This document shows positions 1 through 7,644 of a stretch of 64,000 nucleotides of DNA, one piece after another. Source of the DNA: an uncultured Bacteroidales bacterium (GTDB taxonomy: Bacteria > Bacteroidota > Bacteroidia > Bacteroidales > P3). The stretch is from assembly GCA_905233475.1 (NCBI GenBank), contig CAJOEN010000012.1:113926-177925 (forward strand), in the 5' to 3' direction. The position numbers were made by a program, and so were the translations under genes. The notes beneath the pieces are model-generated. The model made no database searches. It saw nothing but the letters and a program-made list of their open reading frames with translations, and was not told the DNA's origin. Each line of letters begins with the position of its first letter. Position 1 is the first letter of the stretch.

Positions 1-64
1 CGCACGTTTTCAATATTTTTATTGGGAAGCAAAATACGTGCGGCTATCTTCTCACGAAGAAACT

Positions 65-280
65 TTATTTGAATATATCGTAAAAGTATCCTAATATTCC
101 TCTCCAACCCATATCTTGTGCTCCGAATATGAAATCCATCAGAAACACTATGAGTGCAAGAATGAGTGCAGCTACTGCCACAACAATGGCACTGCTCTGC
201 AGCTCCTGAAACGATGGCCACGACGTTTTGTGAACGAGTTCGTCGTAGCAACTTTTTACGTAATCGCCTATTTTCGACAT
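65..280 (-). CDS. secE: Preprotein translocase subunit SecE
   Basis: This 71-residue protein is the small essential subunit of the SecYEG inner-membrane protein-conducting channel. A short cytoplasmic amphipathic region (KSCYDELVHKTSWPS, the conserved E-x-x-K/H-x-x-W-P block) precedes one hydrophobic segment at about residues 29-50 (SAIVVAVAALILALIVFLM), which is the single-helix SecE form. It lies just downstream of tRNA-Trp and tuf on the same strand, the usual Bacteroidota order, so nusG and ribosomal protein genes should follow to the left of the window. The first 64 bases hold no recognisable start of nusG. It is probably transcribed from the promoter upstream of the tRNA-tuf cluster. 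Confidence 0.95.
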   Translation of the reverse strand: MSKIGDYVKSCYDELVHKTSWPSFQELQSSAIVVAVAALILALIVFLMDFIFGAQDMGWRGILGYFYDIFK

Positions 281-299
281 GTTATCTTTTAATTTTTTG

Positions 300-370
300 C
301 AGGGGCAGAGAGATTCGAACTCCCATCAACGGTTTTGGAGACCGCTATTCTGCCCTTAAACTATGCCCCT
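300..370 (-). tRNA. tRNA-Trp (anticodon CCA)
   Basis: On the minus strand the acceptor stem AGGGGCA pairs with TGCCCCT and the discriminator is G. The anticodon arm reads CGGTCTCCAAAACCG, giving anticodon CCA, and the T arm has GTTCGAATC. It lies between tuf and secE in the same transcription unit. A complete CCA tail is not encoded (GCA follows). Confidence 0.95.
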
Positions 371-428
371 TTTTCAAAAAACGGGCAGGGTTATCCTACC
401 CGTTTTCTTTCGTTATAATAACTAATGA

Positions 429-1616
429 TTAGTCTAACAGTTTGGTTACCTGACCGGCGCCTACTGTACGACCGCCTTCGCGGATAGCGAAACGCAGGTT
501 CTCGTTCAGAGCGATTTCGGAGATCAGATCAACGGTGATTGTCAGGTTATCGCCGGGCATTACCATCTCACGGCCTTCGGGCAGGGAGATTTCGCCGGTA
601 ACGTCAGTTGTACGGAAGTAGAACTGAGGACGATATTTGTTGTGGAACGGAGTGTGACGGCCACCTTCTTCTTTCTTCAGAACGTAAACCTCTGCCTGGA
701 ATTTCTTGTGAGGTTTGATTGAGCCGGGTTTTGCAATAACCATACCACGACGGATTTCGTCTTTGTCGATACCACGGAGCAACAGACCTACGTTATCACC
801 AGCTTCACCTTCGTCGAGGATTTTGCGGAACATCTCAACGCCTGTAACAACTGATTTCAGTTTTTCAGCACCCATACCGATGATGTCAACGGGGTCGGAG
901 GTGTGGATAACACCGGTTTCGATACGACCTGTGGCAACTGTACCACGACCTGTGATAGAGAACACGTCCTCGATAGGCATGAGGAAGTCTTTATCTTTGT
1001 CGCGAACGGGCAGAGGAATCCATGTATCAACAGCGTCCATAAGTTCTTCGATAACGGGAACCCACTTCGGGTCGTCGTTAAGTCCGCCAAGTGCGGAACC
1101 ACGGATGATTGGGGTGTCGTCGCCTTCGAAACCGTAGAAGCTCAGGAGGTCGCGGATTTCCATTTCAACGAGGTCGAGAAGTTCGGGGTCGTCAACCAAG
1201 TCCACTTTGTTCATGAAAACAACCATTTTTGGCACACCTACTTGTTTTGCCAAAAGGATATGTTCACGTGTCTGGGGCATGGGACCGTCGGTGGCGGCTA
1301 CCACGAGGATAGCACCGTCCATCTGAGCGGCACCAGTTACCATGTTTTTCACGTAGTCAGCGTGGCCCGGGCAGTCAACGTGTGCGTAGTGGCGGGTTTC
1401 TGTCTGATATTCAACGTGTGCGGTGTTGATGGTGATACCTCTTTCCTTTTCTTCCGGAGCCGAGTCGATGGAGTCGAAAGACTTTATTTCGGAGAGGCCT
1501 TTTGAAGCCAGCACTTTAGTAATAGCGGCTGTCAGAGTTGTTTTACCATGGTCAACGTGGCCGATGGTACCAATGTTTACGTGAGGTTTTGAACGCTCAA
1601 ATTTTTCTTTTGCCAT
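429..1616 (-). CDS. tuf: Elongation factor Tu
   Basis: This 395-residue GTPase delivers aminoacyl-tRNA to the ribosome. The G1 loop GHVDHGKT lies at about residues 19-26, followed by the switch II motif DCPGHADYV, the G4 motif NKVDLVD and the G5 region SALGG. The two C-terminal beta-barrel domains are complete and end in VTKLLD. Length and sequence are canonical. It is embedded in the tRNA-Thr/Tyr/Gly/Thr-tuf-tRNA-Trp-secE unit and is presumably expressed from the strong promoter at 2194-2224. No competing frame is real: the long plus-strand open frames here are shadows of the gene's codon bias. Confidence 0.98.
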   Translation of the reverse strand: MAKEKFERSKPHVNIGTIGHVDHGKTTLTAAITKVLASKGLSEIKSFDSIDSAPEEKERGITINTAHVEYQTETRHYAHVDCPGHADYVKNMVTGAAQMDGAILVVAATDGPMPQTREHILLAKQVGVPKMVVFMNKVDLVDDPELLDLVEMEIRDLLSFYGFEGDDTPIIRGSALGGLNDDPKWVPVIEELMDAVDTWIPLPVRDKDKDFLMPIEDVFSITGRGTVATGRIETGVIHTSDPVDIIGMGAEKLKSVVTGVEMFRKILDEGEAGDNVGLLLRGIDKDEIRRGMVIAKPGSIKPHKKFQAEVYVLKKEEGGRHTPFHNKYRPQFYFRTTDVTGEISLPEGREMVMPGDNLTITVDLISEIALNENLRFAIREGGRTVGAGQVTKLLD

Positions 1617-1725
1617 TGTATTTCTGTATTAAACTGTTTATAAATATTTGATTTCATTACACTACTCAATTCCTCACCCGAATTGTCTTTTTTCAAGACT
1701 TTCCGTCGATGAGGAACCGATTTTG

Positions 1726-1797
<72 letters not shown>

Positions 1798-1869
1798 TTT
1801 TTTTTCGATAAAAAAACGAACGAGAAAGATATATTTTGTCTCTCCTTCGTTCGAGCTTTTTTCTCTTTT

Positions 1870-1945
1870 TGGAGCGGAAGACGGGGCTCGAACCCGCCAC
1901 CTATAGCTTGGAAGGCTATCGCTCTACCAAATGAGCTACTTCCGC
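1870..1945 (-). tRNA. tRNA-Gly (anticodon TCC)
   Basis: The acceptor stem GCGGAAG pairs with CTTCCGC, discriminator T, followed by an encoded CCA. The anticodon arm ATAGC-CTTCCAA-GCTAT gives anticodon TCC. It is the only tRNA of this cluster with an encoded CCA end. Confidence 0.95.
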
Positions 1946-1953
1946 AAGGCTTG

Positions 1954-2035
1954 TGGGGAAGGGTGGACTCGAACCACCGAACTCTTCCGAGGACAGATTT
2001 ACAGTCTGTTGCAATTGCCACTATGCGACTTCCCC
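1954..2035 (-). tRNA. tRNA-Tyr (anticodon GTA)
   Basis: The acceptor stem GGGGAAG pairs with CTTCCCC, discriminator A. The anticodon arm CAGACTGTAAATCTG gives GTA. A long variable arm (CCTCGGAAGAGTTCGG region) is present, as expected for a class II tRNA-Tyr. Confidence 0.95.
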
Positions 2036-2075
2036 TTATTTTTCCCTCCCTGTTCGATATTTATCGAAAGAGCGG

Positions 2076-2149
2076 AGCCGATGGAGGGATTCGAACCCCC
2101 GACAGGCTGATTACAAATCAGCTACTCTGGCCAACTGAGTTACATCGGC
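2076..2149 (-). tRNA. tRNA-Thr (anticodon TGT)
   Basis: The acceptor stem GCCGATG pairs with CATCGGC, discriminator T. The anticodon arm GCTGA-TTTGTAA-TCAGC gives TGT. It is the first gene of the tRNA-tuf-secE transcription unit, 45 nt downstream of the promoter's -7 box. Confidence 0.95.
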
Positions 2150-2193
2150 TTATGTATCATTTTTTCAAATAACTCGTTTTATTTTTGAGTTTG

Positions 2194-2224
2194 CAAAATT
2201 ACACATTTTTTTCGGTTCGGCAAA
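2194..2224 (-). promoter_or_regulatory. Promoter of the tRNA-tuf-secE unit
   Basis: On the minus strand TTTG (2224-2221) is followed after exactly 19 nt by TAATTTTG (2201-2194), a full match to the Bacteroidota housekeeping promoter TTTG-N19-21-TAnnTTTG. Transcription would start a few bases downstream and run into tRNA-Thr(TGT). Confidence 0.8.
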
Positions 2225-2371
2225 ACTTTTTTCGTTTTTTTTCTCTGTTATTTTTTTATATTACTGATTTTCAATAGACAAAATGTCTAAGTTTTTTTGT
2301 GTTTTTTGCGGATTTAATTAATTTTTTTGTGCTGTACTAATAGTCCAATTTCGTTTTTTAAACATCTTTCA

Positions 2372-2400
2372 ACAAAAAAAGCATCTCTAAAAAGAGATGC
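2372..2400 (-). terminator. Rho-independent terminator of the lipoprotein gene
   Basis: A perfect 8-bp stem, GCATCTCT and AGAGATGC around an AAAA/TTTT loop, is followed on the minus strand by seven T residues. It sits 30 nt after the stop codon of the 2430-2894 gene. Confidence 0.85.
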
Positions 2401-2429
2401 CTTATTATTGTGGTTTTATTTATTTCTGG

Positions 2430-2894
2430 CTATCTATTGCGCAATATGGATATTTTGAAATTTATGTCATACGCCGGTCTATAGCATTGAAAATCGGAGT
2501 CTTCTATAATAAATGATATTTGACCGCTGGTGCAGAAATAGCGGTAGGTTTCTATTCTGTTTGACGGGGTGTCGAACATTGGCAGTATGTATGGTAACGG
2601 ATGGTCTTTGTATATTCCTAATACCTCGTCGTAATAATAGTAAACAACCTGAACCATTCCTTTTTCTATAACATCCTGCGTAAGAGCGGGAATCGAGCAG
2701 TCGTACATCAAGGTACAACCTTCTTCGCCCGGGACTCCGTCAATGCGCCATTGTCTGGGATGTACTGTGATATTAAAAGTTTGTAGAGAGAGTTCGGGGT
2801 AACTACTGCCTCCTGTTTCGTAAACGTCGCCGCCTATGCAGCTTGTCATCAGCATCGTTAGTGCTATGACTACGGGTAAAATCAATCTTTTCAT
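2430..2894 (-). CDS. Small lipoprotein of unknown function
   Basis: This 154-residue protein starts with a lipoprotein signal peptide: MKRLILPVVIALTMLMTSC, with the lipobox LMTSC placing the acylated cysteine at residue 19. The mature part is mostly predicted beta strand with several aromatic residues and conserved-looking cysteines. I do not recognise a domain. It resembles in size and layout the single-domain cell-surface lipoproteins common in Bacteroidales. It follows the exonuclease gene on the same strand with a 9-nt gap and ends at a clear terminator, so it is probably the last gene of a thioredoxin-exonuclease-lipoprotein unit. Confidence 0.75.
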   Translation of the reverse strand: MKRLILPVVIALTMLMTSCIGGDVYETGGSSYPELSLQTFNITVHPRQWRIDGVPGEEGCTLMYDCSIPALTQDVIEKGMVQVVYYYYDEVLGIYKDHPLPYILPMFDTPSNRIETYRYFCTSGQISFIIEDSDFQCYRPAYDINFKISILRNR

Positions 2895-2903
2895 ATTGTC
2901 TTT

Positions 2904-3635
2904 TTATTTAATTGTTATGATATTGTCTTCGTTTTCGAGTCGCTTGTCGGATATGTTTTTTAGCCGGAAAAACAGTTTAGCGACGGTTATTGTGTCTTTT
3001 TCGCAATATTTGGCTATGCGCGGAAGATCTTTGTCTTTCCAATAGACGCCATACACCATACTGCCGTTGATGTCGTCCTTGGGTGTGGGTATGCCGAAAA
3101 TAGTGGCCAGAAGTTCGAGGGATGTGTAGTGTTTGTAGTCGCCGAATTTCCACATGTCGAGGGTGTCGAGGTGGGGGTTCTCCCACGGACGCATGCCCGA
3201 TATGTTGATGATTTTGGGCAGCGTCATGCCGTTGATGAGCATGCGACGTGCTATAAACGGTATGTCGAACTCTTTTATGTTATGTCCGCAGAAACGGCTG
3301 TTGGCGTCGTTGAAGTAGGTCTCCACTATTTTGGCGAAGTCGGTTAGGAGCTTCTTTTCGTCGTGTCCGACAAAGGAGTGGACATAGAATTTGTCTTTTT
3401 TGAAGAATCCAACCGATATACATATCACCTTGCCGAATTCGGCGTATATGCCGGCACGTTCGTACACTTCGGAGGGTGAACTTTCGGGACAACTTTCGAA
3501 ACGTACCAAGTTTTGGTATTTTTTGTCCCAAAGGTAGCGTGTCTGCTCATCGGCATCCTCGTATGTGGGGTAGAGCGGTGCCGTTTCAACATCGAGAAAC
3601 AGTATTTTATCAACTACTATGTCGTTGTTTTTCAT
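2904..3635 (-). CDS. DnaQ-like (DEDDy) 3'-5' exonuclease family protein
   Basis: This 243-residue protein has the three exonuclease motifs of the PolB-type DEDDy fold: ExoI FLDVETAP (D15 and E17 region), ExoII GHNIKEFDIPF, and ExoIII YCEKDTITVAKLF with the Y-x3-D signature. It has no polymerase domain, so it is a stand-alone predicted 3'-5' exonuclease or RNase acting on nucleic-acid ends. Similar proteins are usually annotated in Bacteroidota as 'predicted polysaccharide biosynthesis' or 'ribonuclease H-like' proteins. The neighbours, a thioredoxin (upstream, 9 nt away) and a lipoprotein (downstream), do not explain its role. Confidence 0.85.
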   Translation of the reverse strand: MKNNDIVVDKILFLDVETAPLYPTYEDADEQTRYLWDKKYQNLVRFESCPESSPSEVYERAGIYAEFGKVICISVGFFKKDKFYVHSFVGHDEKKLLTDFAKIVETYFNDANSRFCGHNIKEFDIPFIARRMLINGMTLPKIINISGMRPWENPHLDTLDMWKFGDYKHYTSLELLATIFGIPTPKDDINGSMVYGVYWKDKDLPRIAKYCEKDTITVAKLFFRLKNISDKRLENEDNIITIK

Positions 3636-3644
3636 GGGCTTAGG

Positions 3645-4094
3645 TTACTTCATGTACTTCTTGAGCCAAGTAAGCAGTTCCGTTTTTGTCATGTAGCCGA
3701 CGTTACGACCAATCTCCTTTCCATTTTCGAAGACAACAAGGCAGGGGATTGCGCTGATATTGTATCTTTTGGTGATGACGGACGCATCCTCTTGTTCGAT
3801 ATTGTACTTTGCCACCACTACTTTGCCGTCCAATTCCTGTGCTATGGCCTCAATGTTAGGGGCAATCATTTTGCAGGGACCGCACCACGAAGCCCAAAAA
3901 TCAACCAAAACAAGGTTTTTCTTGTTTTTTATCGTCTTATCAAAATTACGTTCGGAAACAATTTCCTTCACCGATACATATTTATTGGTGTTTGTGGATT
4001 TTGCTGATTTTGATTTCTGTGCGTCGGCTTGTTGGGGAACGGCCATCAGCATTGTTATCGTGGCAAGCAGTGCCGCGTAGAATATTTTTTTCAT
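3645..4094 (-). CDS. Exported thioredoxin-fold protein
   Basis: This 149-residue protein has a cleavable signal peptide ending near AQ (residues 1-26) and a thioredoxin domain with active site WASWCGPCKMIAP, the cis-proline segment SAIPCLVVFENG, and the C-terminal helix. The WCGPC motif is that of a reducing thioredoxin. With the signal peptide it should act in the periplasm, keeping substrates reduced or feeding another oxidoreductase. The linker between signal peptide and domain is Lys/Ser/Thr rich. It is the first gene of a short minus-strand run with the exonuclease. Confidence 0.9.
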   Translation of the reverse strand: MKKIFYAALLATITMLMAVPQQADAQKSKSAKSTNTNKYVSVKEIVSERNFDKTIKNKKNLVLVDFWASWCGPCKMIAPNIEAIAQELDGKVVVAKYNIEQEDASVITKRYNISAIPCLVVFENGKEIGRNVGYMTKTELLTWLKKYMK

Positions 4095-4208
4095 TGTGTC
4101 TTTTTTTTGCTTAGTAAAACGATTATTGTTTCTTGATATTGTATATGAGATACGTTTTTATTTTCTATGCTTTGTAAATTTTGGTGGCTATTTCTTACTG
4201 TGCCGCTC

Positions 4209-4242
4209 AAAAAAAATGCGAGCCTGAACATATCCGACTCGC
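4209..4242 (-). terminator. Terminator downstream of tRNA-Cys
   Basis: The minus strand forms GCGAGTCGG and CAGGCTCGC (GCGAG pairs with CTCGC, with further wobble pairs), followed by ATTTTTTTT. It lies 10 nt after the tRNA-Cys 3' end. Confidence 0.7.
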
Positions 4243-4251
4243 TGTTTTCTG

Positions 4252-4322
4252 AGGTCTCTTCCAGATTCGAACTGGAGTAAACGGTTTTGCAGACCGGTAC
4301 CTAGCCACTCGGTCAAGAGACC
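4252..4322 (-). tRNA. tRNA-Cys (anticodon GCA)
   Basis: The acceptor stem GGTCTCT pairs with AGAGACC, discriminator T(U73), the identity base of tRNA-Cys. The anticodon arm CGGTCTGCAAAACCG gives GCA. It stands alone with its own promoter and terminator. Confidence 0.95.
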
Positions 4323-4337
4323 TTCTGTTTGGATTTG

Positions 4338-4369
4338 CAAAATTACGACTTTTTTTTCAAACAGACAAA
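4338..4369 (-). promoter_or_regulatory. Promoter of tRNA-Cys
   Basis: TTTG (4369-4366), a 20-nt spacer and TAATTTTG (4345-4338) on the minus strand match the Bacteroidota consensus. The -7 box ends 15 nt before the tRNA. Confidence 0.75.
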
Positions 4370-4381
4370 TTTTTTTTCGCC

Positions 4382-5152
4382 TTAGCCGTAAACCATGACC
4401 TCAATTCCCTCATTACGAATAATTTGCGCATAGCTTTCGAGCTCTTCCACAGTGAGTTTTTCGAGCTTTTTTTCGGGCGTGGCGCGGTCGATGGCGTACA
4501 ACATTACGTGTTTTGGACGTATTTTTTTCAGTATTTCTACGTATTCGGCAAACTCCTCGTCGGAGACGTTGGAAACGGGATGCCCGTCGTTTTCGCCGCG
4601 CAGGAGCAGTGTCTGCACTATGCACTTGTTGCCGAAACGCACTAGATTTTCCACCAAGGTGTCGAAGTCGGGACATGCGGGGGTGGGTTTGTTGATGGCG
4701 GCGCGCATGGCGGCGGTGCCGGCGTCGAGTTTAAGTACGGGGTTGTCCAGCTTTAGAACGGCGTCGAAAATCTCCGGCCTGCTGAGCTGGGTGGCGTTGG
4801 TAAGGAGCGTTACCACGGCCTTGGGGTAGTATTTGTCGCGCATTGCCATCACCATCTGGGCTACCTGCGGGAACTGCGGGTGCAGCGTAGGCTCGCCGTT
4901 GCCGGCAAAGGTGAAGGAATCCACCGGAACTCCCTGTGCCACAAGCTCTTTCAGGCGATTCTCCAAAAGAGTGGTAACTTCGTCGAGGGTGGGGAGTTTT
5001 ATTTCGTTGCGTTCGGTTTCGCTGTTCCAGCCGCATTCGCAGTAAATGCAGTCGTAGGTGCACACCTTGCGCTGCAGGGGCAACAGGTTTACTCCGAGCG
5101 ACGAGCCGAGGCGACGGCTGTGTATTGGTCCAATTATTGTTTCGAATAACAT
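4382..5152 (-). CDS. Radical SAM protein (COG0731-like)
   Basis: This 256-residue enzyme carries the radical SAM cluster motif C31-x3-C35-x2-C38 (VCTYDCIYCEC), a glycine-rich SAM-binding segment TFAGNGEPTLHPQF, and later AdoMet-pocket strands (VVTLLTNATQL, VQTLLLRGEND). The N-terminal FETIIGPIHSRRLGSSLGVN block is characteristic of the COG0731 group, related to but shorter than the wyosine-synthesis enzyme TYW1. No SPASM or extra cluster domain is present. The substrate is unknown; archaeal-type wybutosine synthesis is not expected in Bacteroidota. It sits downstream of cytidine deaminase on the same strand with a 50-nt AT-rich gap. Confidence 0.85.
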   Translation of the reverse strand: MLFETIIGPIHSRRLGSSLGVNLLPLQRKVCTYDCIYCECGWNSETERNEIKLPTLDEVTTLLENRLKELVAQGVPVDSFTFAGNGEPTLHPQFPQVAQMVMAMRDKYYPKAVVTLLTNATQLSRPEIFDAVLKLDNPVLKLDAGTAAMRAAINKPTPACPDFDTLVENLVRFGNKCIVQTLLLRGENDGHPVSNVSDEEFAEYVEILKKIRPKHVMLYAIDRATPEKKLEKLTVEELESYAQIIRNEGIEVMVYG

Positions 5153-5202
5153 TTTTACAATTAATAATTAGTAGTGAGTAATTAGTAATTTTTGATTTCC
5201 TA

Positions 5203-5673
5203 TTAAAAAGAGAAACGCAGGGGAAGCAGGGTGTCGATGCCGTCGAACACCAGCACGGTGCCGCCTTCGTTGTAAAGTATTATCTCGATGTTTTCTCCGG
5301 CCACGTCCTGATATTCGGACATCACCTGCCGGCAGGCTCCGCAAGGGGTGGCGGCATATAGCTCGCCTTCGGCGTTTTTGCCCACAATGGCTATCTTGCG
5401 CATGGGCACCTTGGGGTATTGTGCCGAGGCGGCGAACATGGCGGTGCGTTCGGCGCAGAGCCCCGAAGGGTAGGCCACGTTTTCCTGATTGCTGCCGGTT
5501 ACCGTTACGCCGTTGGCAAGCAGCACGGCGGCTCCCACGCAGAAATGCGAGTAGGGCGAATAGGCTGTGGAGGTGGCTTGGATGGCCTTGTCCAACAGCT
5601 GGCGCTCCTCGGCGGGAAGGGCGTCGGGCGAGGGGTATTCCTTGTATTTTATCCCTATGGTGCGGTTTTGCAT
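5203..5673 (-). CDS. cdd: Cytidine deaminase
   Basis: This enzyme deaminates cytidine and deoxycytidine to uridine in pyrimidine salvage. The zinc and catalytic motifs are CAERTAMF (Cys ligand and proton-shuttling Glu) and PCGACRQ (two Cys ligands), with the substrate loop SHFCVGAA. The open frame extends upstream to 5793, but the extra 40 residues have no counterpart in the family. The Met at 5673 (MQNRTIGIKYKEY) gives 156 residues, the normal size of the tetrameric class. Upstream lies an AT-rich repeat-like spacer. Confidence 0.92.
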   Translation of the reverse strand: MQNRTIGIKYKEYPSPDALPAEERQLLDKAIQATSTAYSPYSHFCVGAAVLLANGVTVTGSNQENVAYPSGLCAERTAMFAASAQYPKVPMRKIAIVGKNAEGELYAATPCGACRQVMSEYQDVAGENIEIILYNEGGTVLVFDGIDTLLPLRFSF

Positions 5674-5850
5674 GACTTGCAGGTGTTTGACGTGAGAAAA
5701 AATGGTTTCTGTGCTTAATAACGACAAGCATTTTATATTATTGTCCGAATGTGCAACTTGAAAGTCGGGACGGTTTATTAAAGAAATAAGCAATTAGTAA
5801 TGAATAATTTACAATTGACAATGAACAATCCTTTGACCAACGATTACTGA

Positions 5851-6336
5851 CTACTTAGCCTCTGTTTCCACTGATTGTTTGTTCCAGAGGCGGAGGAATT
5901 TTTCCACGCGTTTGCGGTTGTAGCCTGTGCCTTCTTCGAGGGATTCGGACTCCTGTATGTGTATGGGCGTTCCCTCGCTGTTGAGCACCACAAAGACGGG
6001 GTAGCCGAAGCGTCCGGGATTGCCGAGGAAGCGCATGGCCTCGAGGTTTTTGTTGGCTTTGGAGTAGTTTACGTGGATATAGACGTAGTCTTTCTGCATC
6101 AACGTGACAACAAGGCTGTCGGTGGTGGCGAACTGGGCAAATCGCAGACACCACGGGCACCAGTTCCCTCCGACTTGGCACATCACATAGCGGTTGCTTG
6201 CTTTTGCCTCGGCAACGGCGTTGCGTATCTGCTCCATGGCGTCGAGGCTTTCGTCGTAAACTTTCTGCTGCGCAAAGGCCGCGCTTGCTGCGCAGAGGCT
6301 CAGCAACAGGGAGAGGAAGAATTTTTTCATCGTCAT
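5851..6336 (-). CDS. Exported thioredoxin-like protein (CPWC)
   Basis: This 161-residue protein has a signal peptide (MKKFFLSLLLSLCAASAAFAQ) and a thioredoxin-like fold with active site GGNWCPWCLRFAQF. The Pro-Trp dipeptide between the cysteines and the downstream FGNPGRFGYPVFVVL segment (cis-Pro region) resemble DUF255/thioredoxin_7-type periplasmic proteins rather than TrxA. It is likely a periplasmic disulfide reductase or chaperone partner. The start may be the first Met (6336) or the third codon (6330), which gives the cleaner MKKFF signal peptide. A TATCTTTG -7 box lies at 6376-6369. Confidence 0.85.
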   Translation of the reverse strand: MTMKKFFLSLLLSLCAASAAFAQQKVYDESLDAMEQIRNAVAEAKASNRYVMCQVGGNWCPWCLRFAQFATTDSLVVTLMQKDYVYIHVNYSKANKNLEAMRFLGNPGRFGYPVFVVLNSEGTPIHIQESESLEEGTGYNRKRVEKFLRLWNKQSVETEAK

Positions 6337-6724
6337 TACGGTGTTTCTGTCGGTTGTTTTTACGGCTGCAAAGATACGACTTTTTGCCGATGTGGCGGAA
6401 GTTTTTTTGTAGTAAATTGCAGTCTTGATTTTTGAGTGATTTTTTGTTGTTTTTGTTAAAGTTGTAAGTTGCTGTATATTAGCTTATTGTCTTTCAAAAT
6501 TGGCCAGTTTGAGGCAAATTCGTTGGCCAGTTTGAGGATTTTTTTTGTCCGACTTTTGTCAAAAAAGGAGATGACCGTATATCGGTGTGGTTTATGAAAT
6601 AACTGCGGCGGAGCCTTAGGCTCCGCCGCAGGGTAAATGCAATTAAGCTAATAACAGTTTTGACTACTCTTTTATGGATTTTCGGCTTTCTCCTGTTAAG
6701 TCTTTTTGAACTTCCGAACAGAAT
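6337..6724. other. Intergenic region with short direct and inverted repeats
   Basis: No gene is visible in these 388 bases. The region holds a pair of 15-nt direct repeats (6500-6514 and 6523-6537, TTGGCCAGTTTGAGG) and a perfect 13-bp inverted repeat (6603-6631). Both are described under findings. The segment next to the downstream thioredoxin gene carries its promoter. Confidence 0.6.
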
Positions 6725-7060
6725 TTACATATAAAATATAAATGAGATAATAAGTGCAATGGTAGCAGGTAGGAAAAAAAATTGGATCCCTAATTTTAAA
6801 GCATAGCCAAGTCTATTGTCCAAGAGATCAACATTTCCAGAAATCCAAAATAATCGGGGCGGAAATTCCTCGGCCCACCCGGTAAAACCTATGAGGACAC
6901 CGATAAAAGCACATACCCCTCCAAGGATGTATGTTGGTTTGCTGTTCAACACAACAACGTCGTGCCAGTCGGAATTATTTAGTACAAGTACGATGTACAC
7001 AATCCCGGCAATCATTACTAACGGCCCAATTATGCGCCAAATCCAAAGAAGAACTTTCAT
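6725..7060 (-). CDS. Small multi-pass membrane protein
   Basis: This 111-residue protein has about three hydrophobic segments: residues 9-27 (IIGPLVMIAGIVYIVLVL), 44-62 (YILGGVCAFIGVLIGFTGW) and 90-110 (IQFFFLPATIALIISFIFY). I recognise no family. It lies 8 nt downstream of a DUF4230 gene, which itself follows another DUF4230 gene by 6 nt, so the three form one operon (8187 down to 6725) of envelope proteins. Confidence 0.7.
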   Translation of the reverse strand: MKVLLWIWRIIGPLVMIAGIVYIVLVLNNSDWHDVVVLNSKPTYILGGVCAFIGVLIGFTGWAEEFPPRLFWISGNVDLLDNRLGYALKLGIQFFFLPATIALIISFIFYM

Positions 7061-7068
7061 TATTTTTT

Positions 7069-7638
7069 CTATTGTTTTTGGTTTACAGTTATCTCCACAT
7101 TATCGAAGCCGAATGATGAAAACATGGCGGTGAGGAGTTTTATGCCGTTTTCCTTGGCTGCAGTGAGTACGCCATCGTTGACTGCGAGTTTGGCGATTTC
7201 CCCACGAGCCTTGTTTTTCAATTTTGTTGTCCGCTGATGCGACCATGAGCCACTTTCTGTTATTGTTTTGAAACCGGAAGGATTTACTATCGTATCAAGA
7301 ATTTTGGCTGGTTGTAGGGTGATTTTAAGTGTGTCGCCTACACTCTCGGTTTCCATCTGCGAGAGGTCGAATCCAGCGCGTATCTGGCCGTTTGCGGTCA
7401 TTACTATCTTGTTATATCCCAACAAAATGCCAGGCATTGAGTCCATTACCATAACTCCTTGGAAATAGTTTGCGGTGCAAAACTCCGATATTTTTTTCAT
7501 CTCTTCTATAGACTGGCTTATGGAAACCATTTCCGTAGTGCTTTTTTTGAAGAATTTGGCATAGCATGCGTATCCGATTATTATTATTGCAATGGCACAT
7601 GCTGCCAATATAACTTTTTTTACTATTCCTTTTGTCAT
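7069..7638 (-). CDS. DUF4230 domain protein, membrane-anchored
   Basis: This 189-residue protein has an N-terminal signal anchor (residues 5-25, GIVKKVILAACAIAIIIIGYACY) and a DUF4230-type domain: an alpha/beta module with NYFQGVMVMDS, a GYNKIVMTANGQIRAGFDLSQ strand pair, and LKITLQPAKILDTIVNP. The domain ends in a helix with KLLTAMFSSFGF and the final strand VEITVNQKQ. The molecular function of DUF4230 is unknown. The adjacent upstream gene (gap 6 nt) encodes a lipoprotein of the same family, suggesting tandem duplication and possibly a heteromeric envelope complex. Confidence 0.8.
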   Translation of the reverse strand: MTKGIVKKVILAACAIAIIIIGYACYAKFFKKSTTEMVSISQSIEEMKKISEFCTANYFQGVMVMDSMPGILLGYNKIVMTANGQIRAGFDLSQMETESVGDTLKITLQPAKILDTIVNPSGFKTITESGSWSHQRTTKLKNKARGEIAKLAVNDGVLTAAKENGIKLLTAMFSSFGFDNVEITVNQKQ

Positions 7639-7644
7639 AATGCT

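Noticed and set aside
1..64. Start of nusG
   Set aside because: Gene order predicts it, but no convincing start codon or NusG N-terminus is present in these bases.
4382..5152. Wyosine (tRNA-imG) synthetase assignment for the radical SAM protein
   Set aside because: Only the COG0731-type core is present; the wyosine pathway is archaeal and eukaryotic, so the specific name is not supported.
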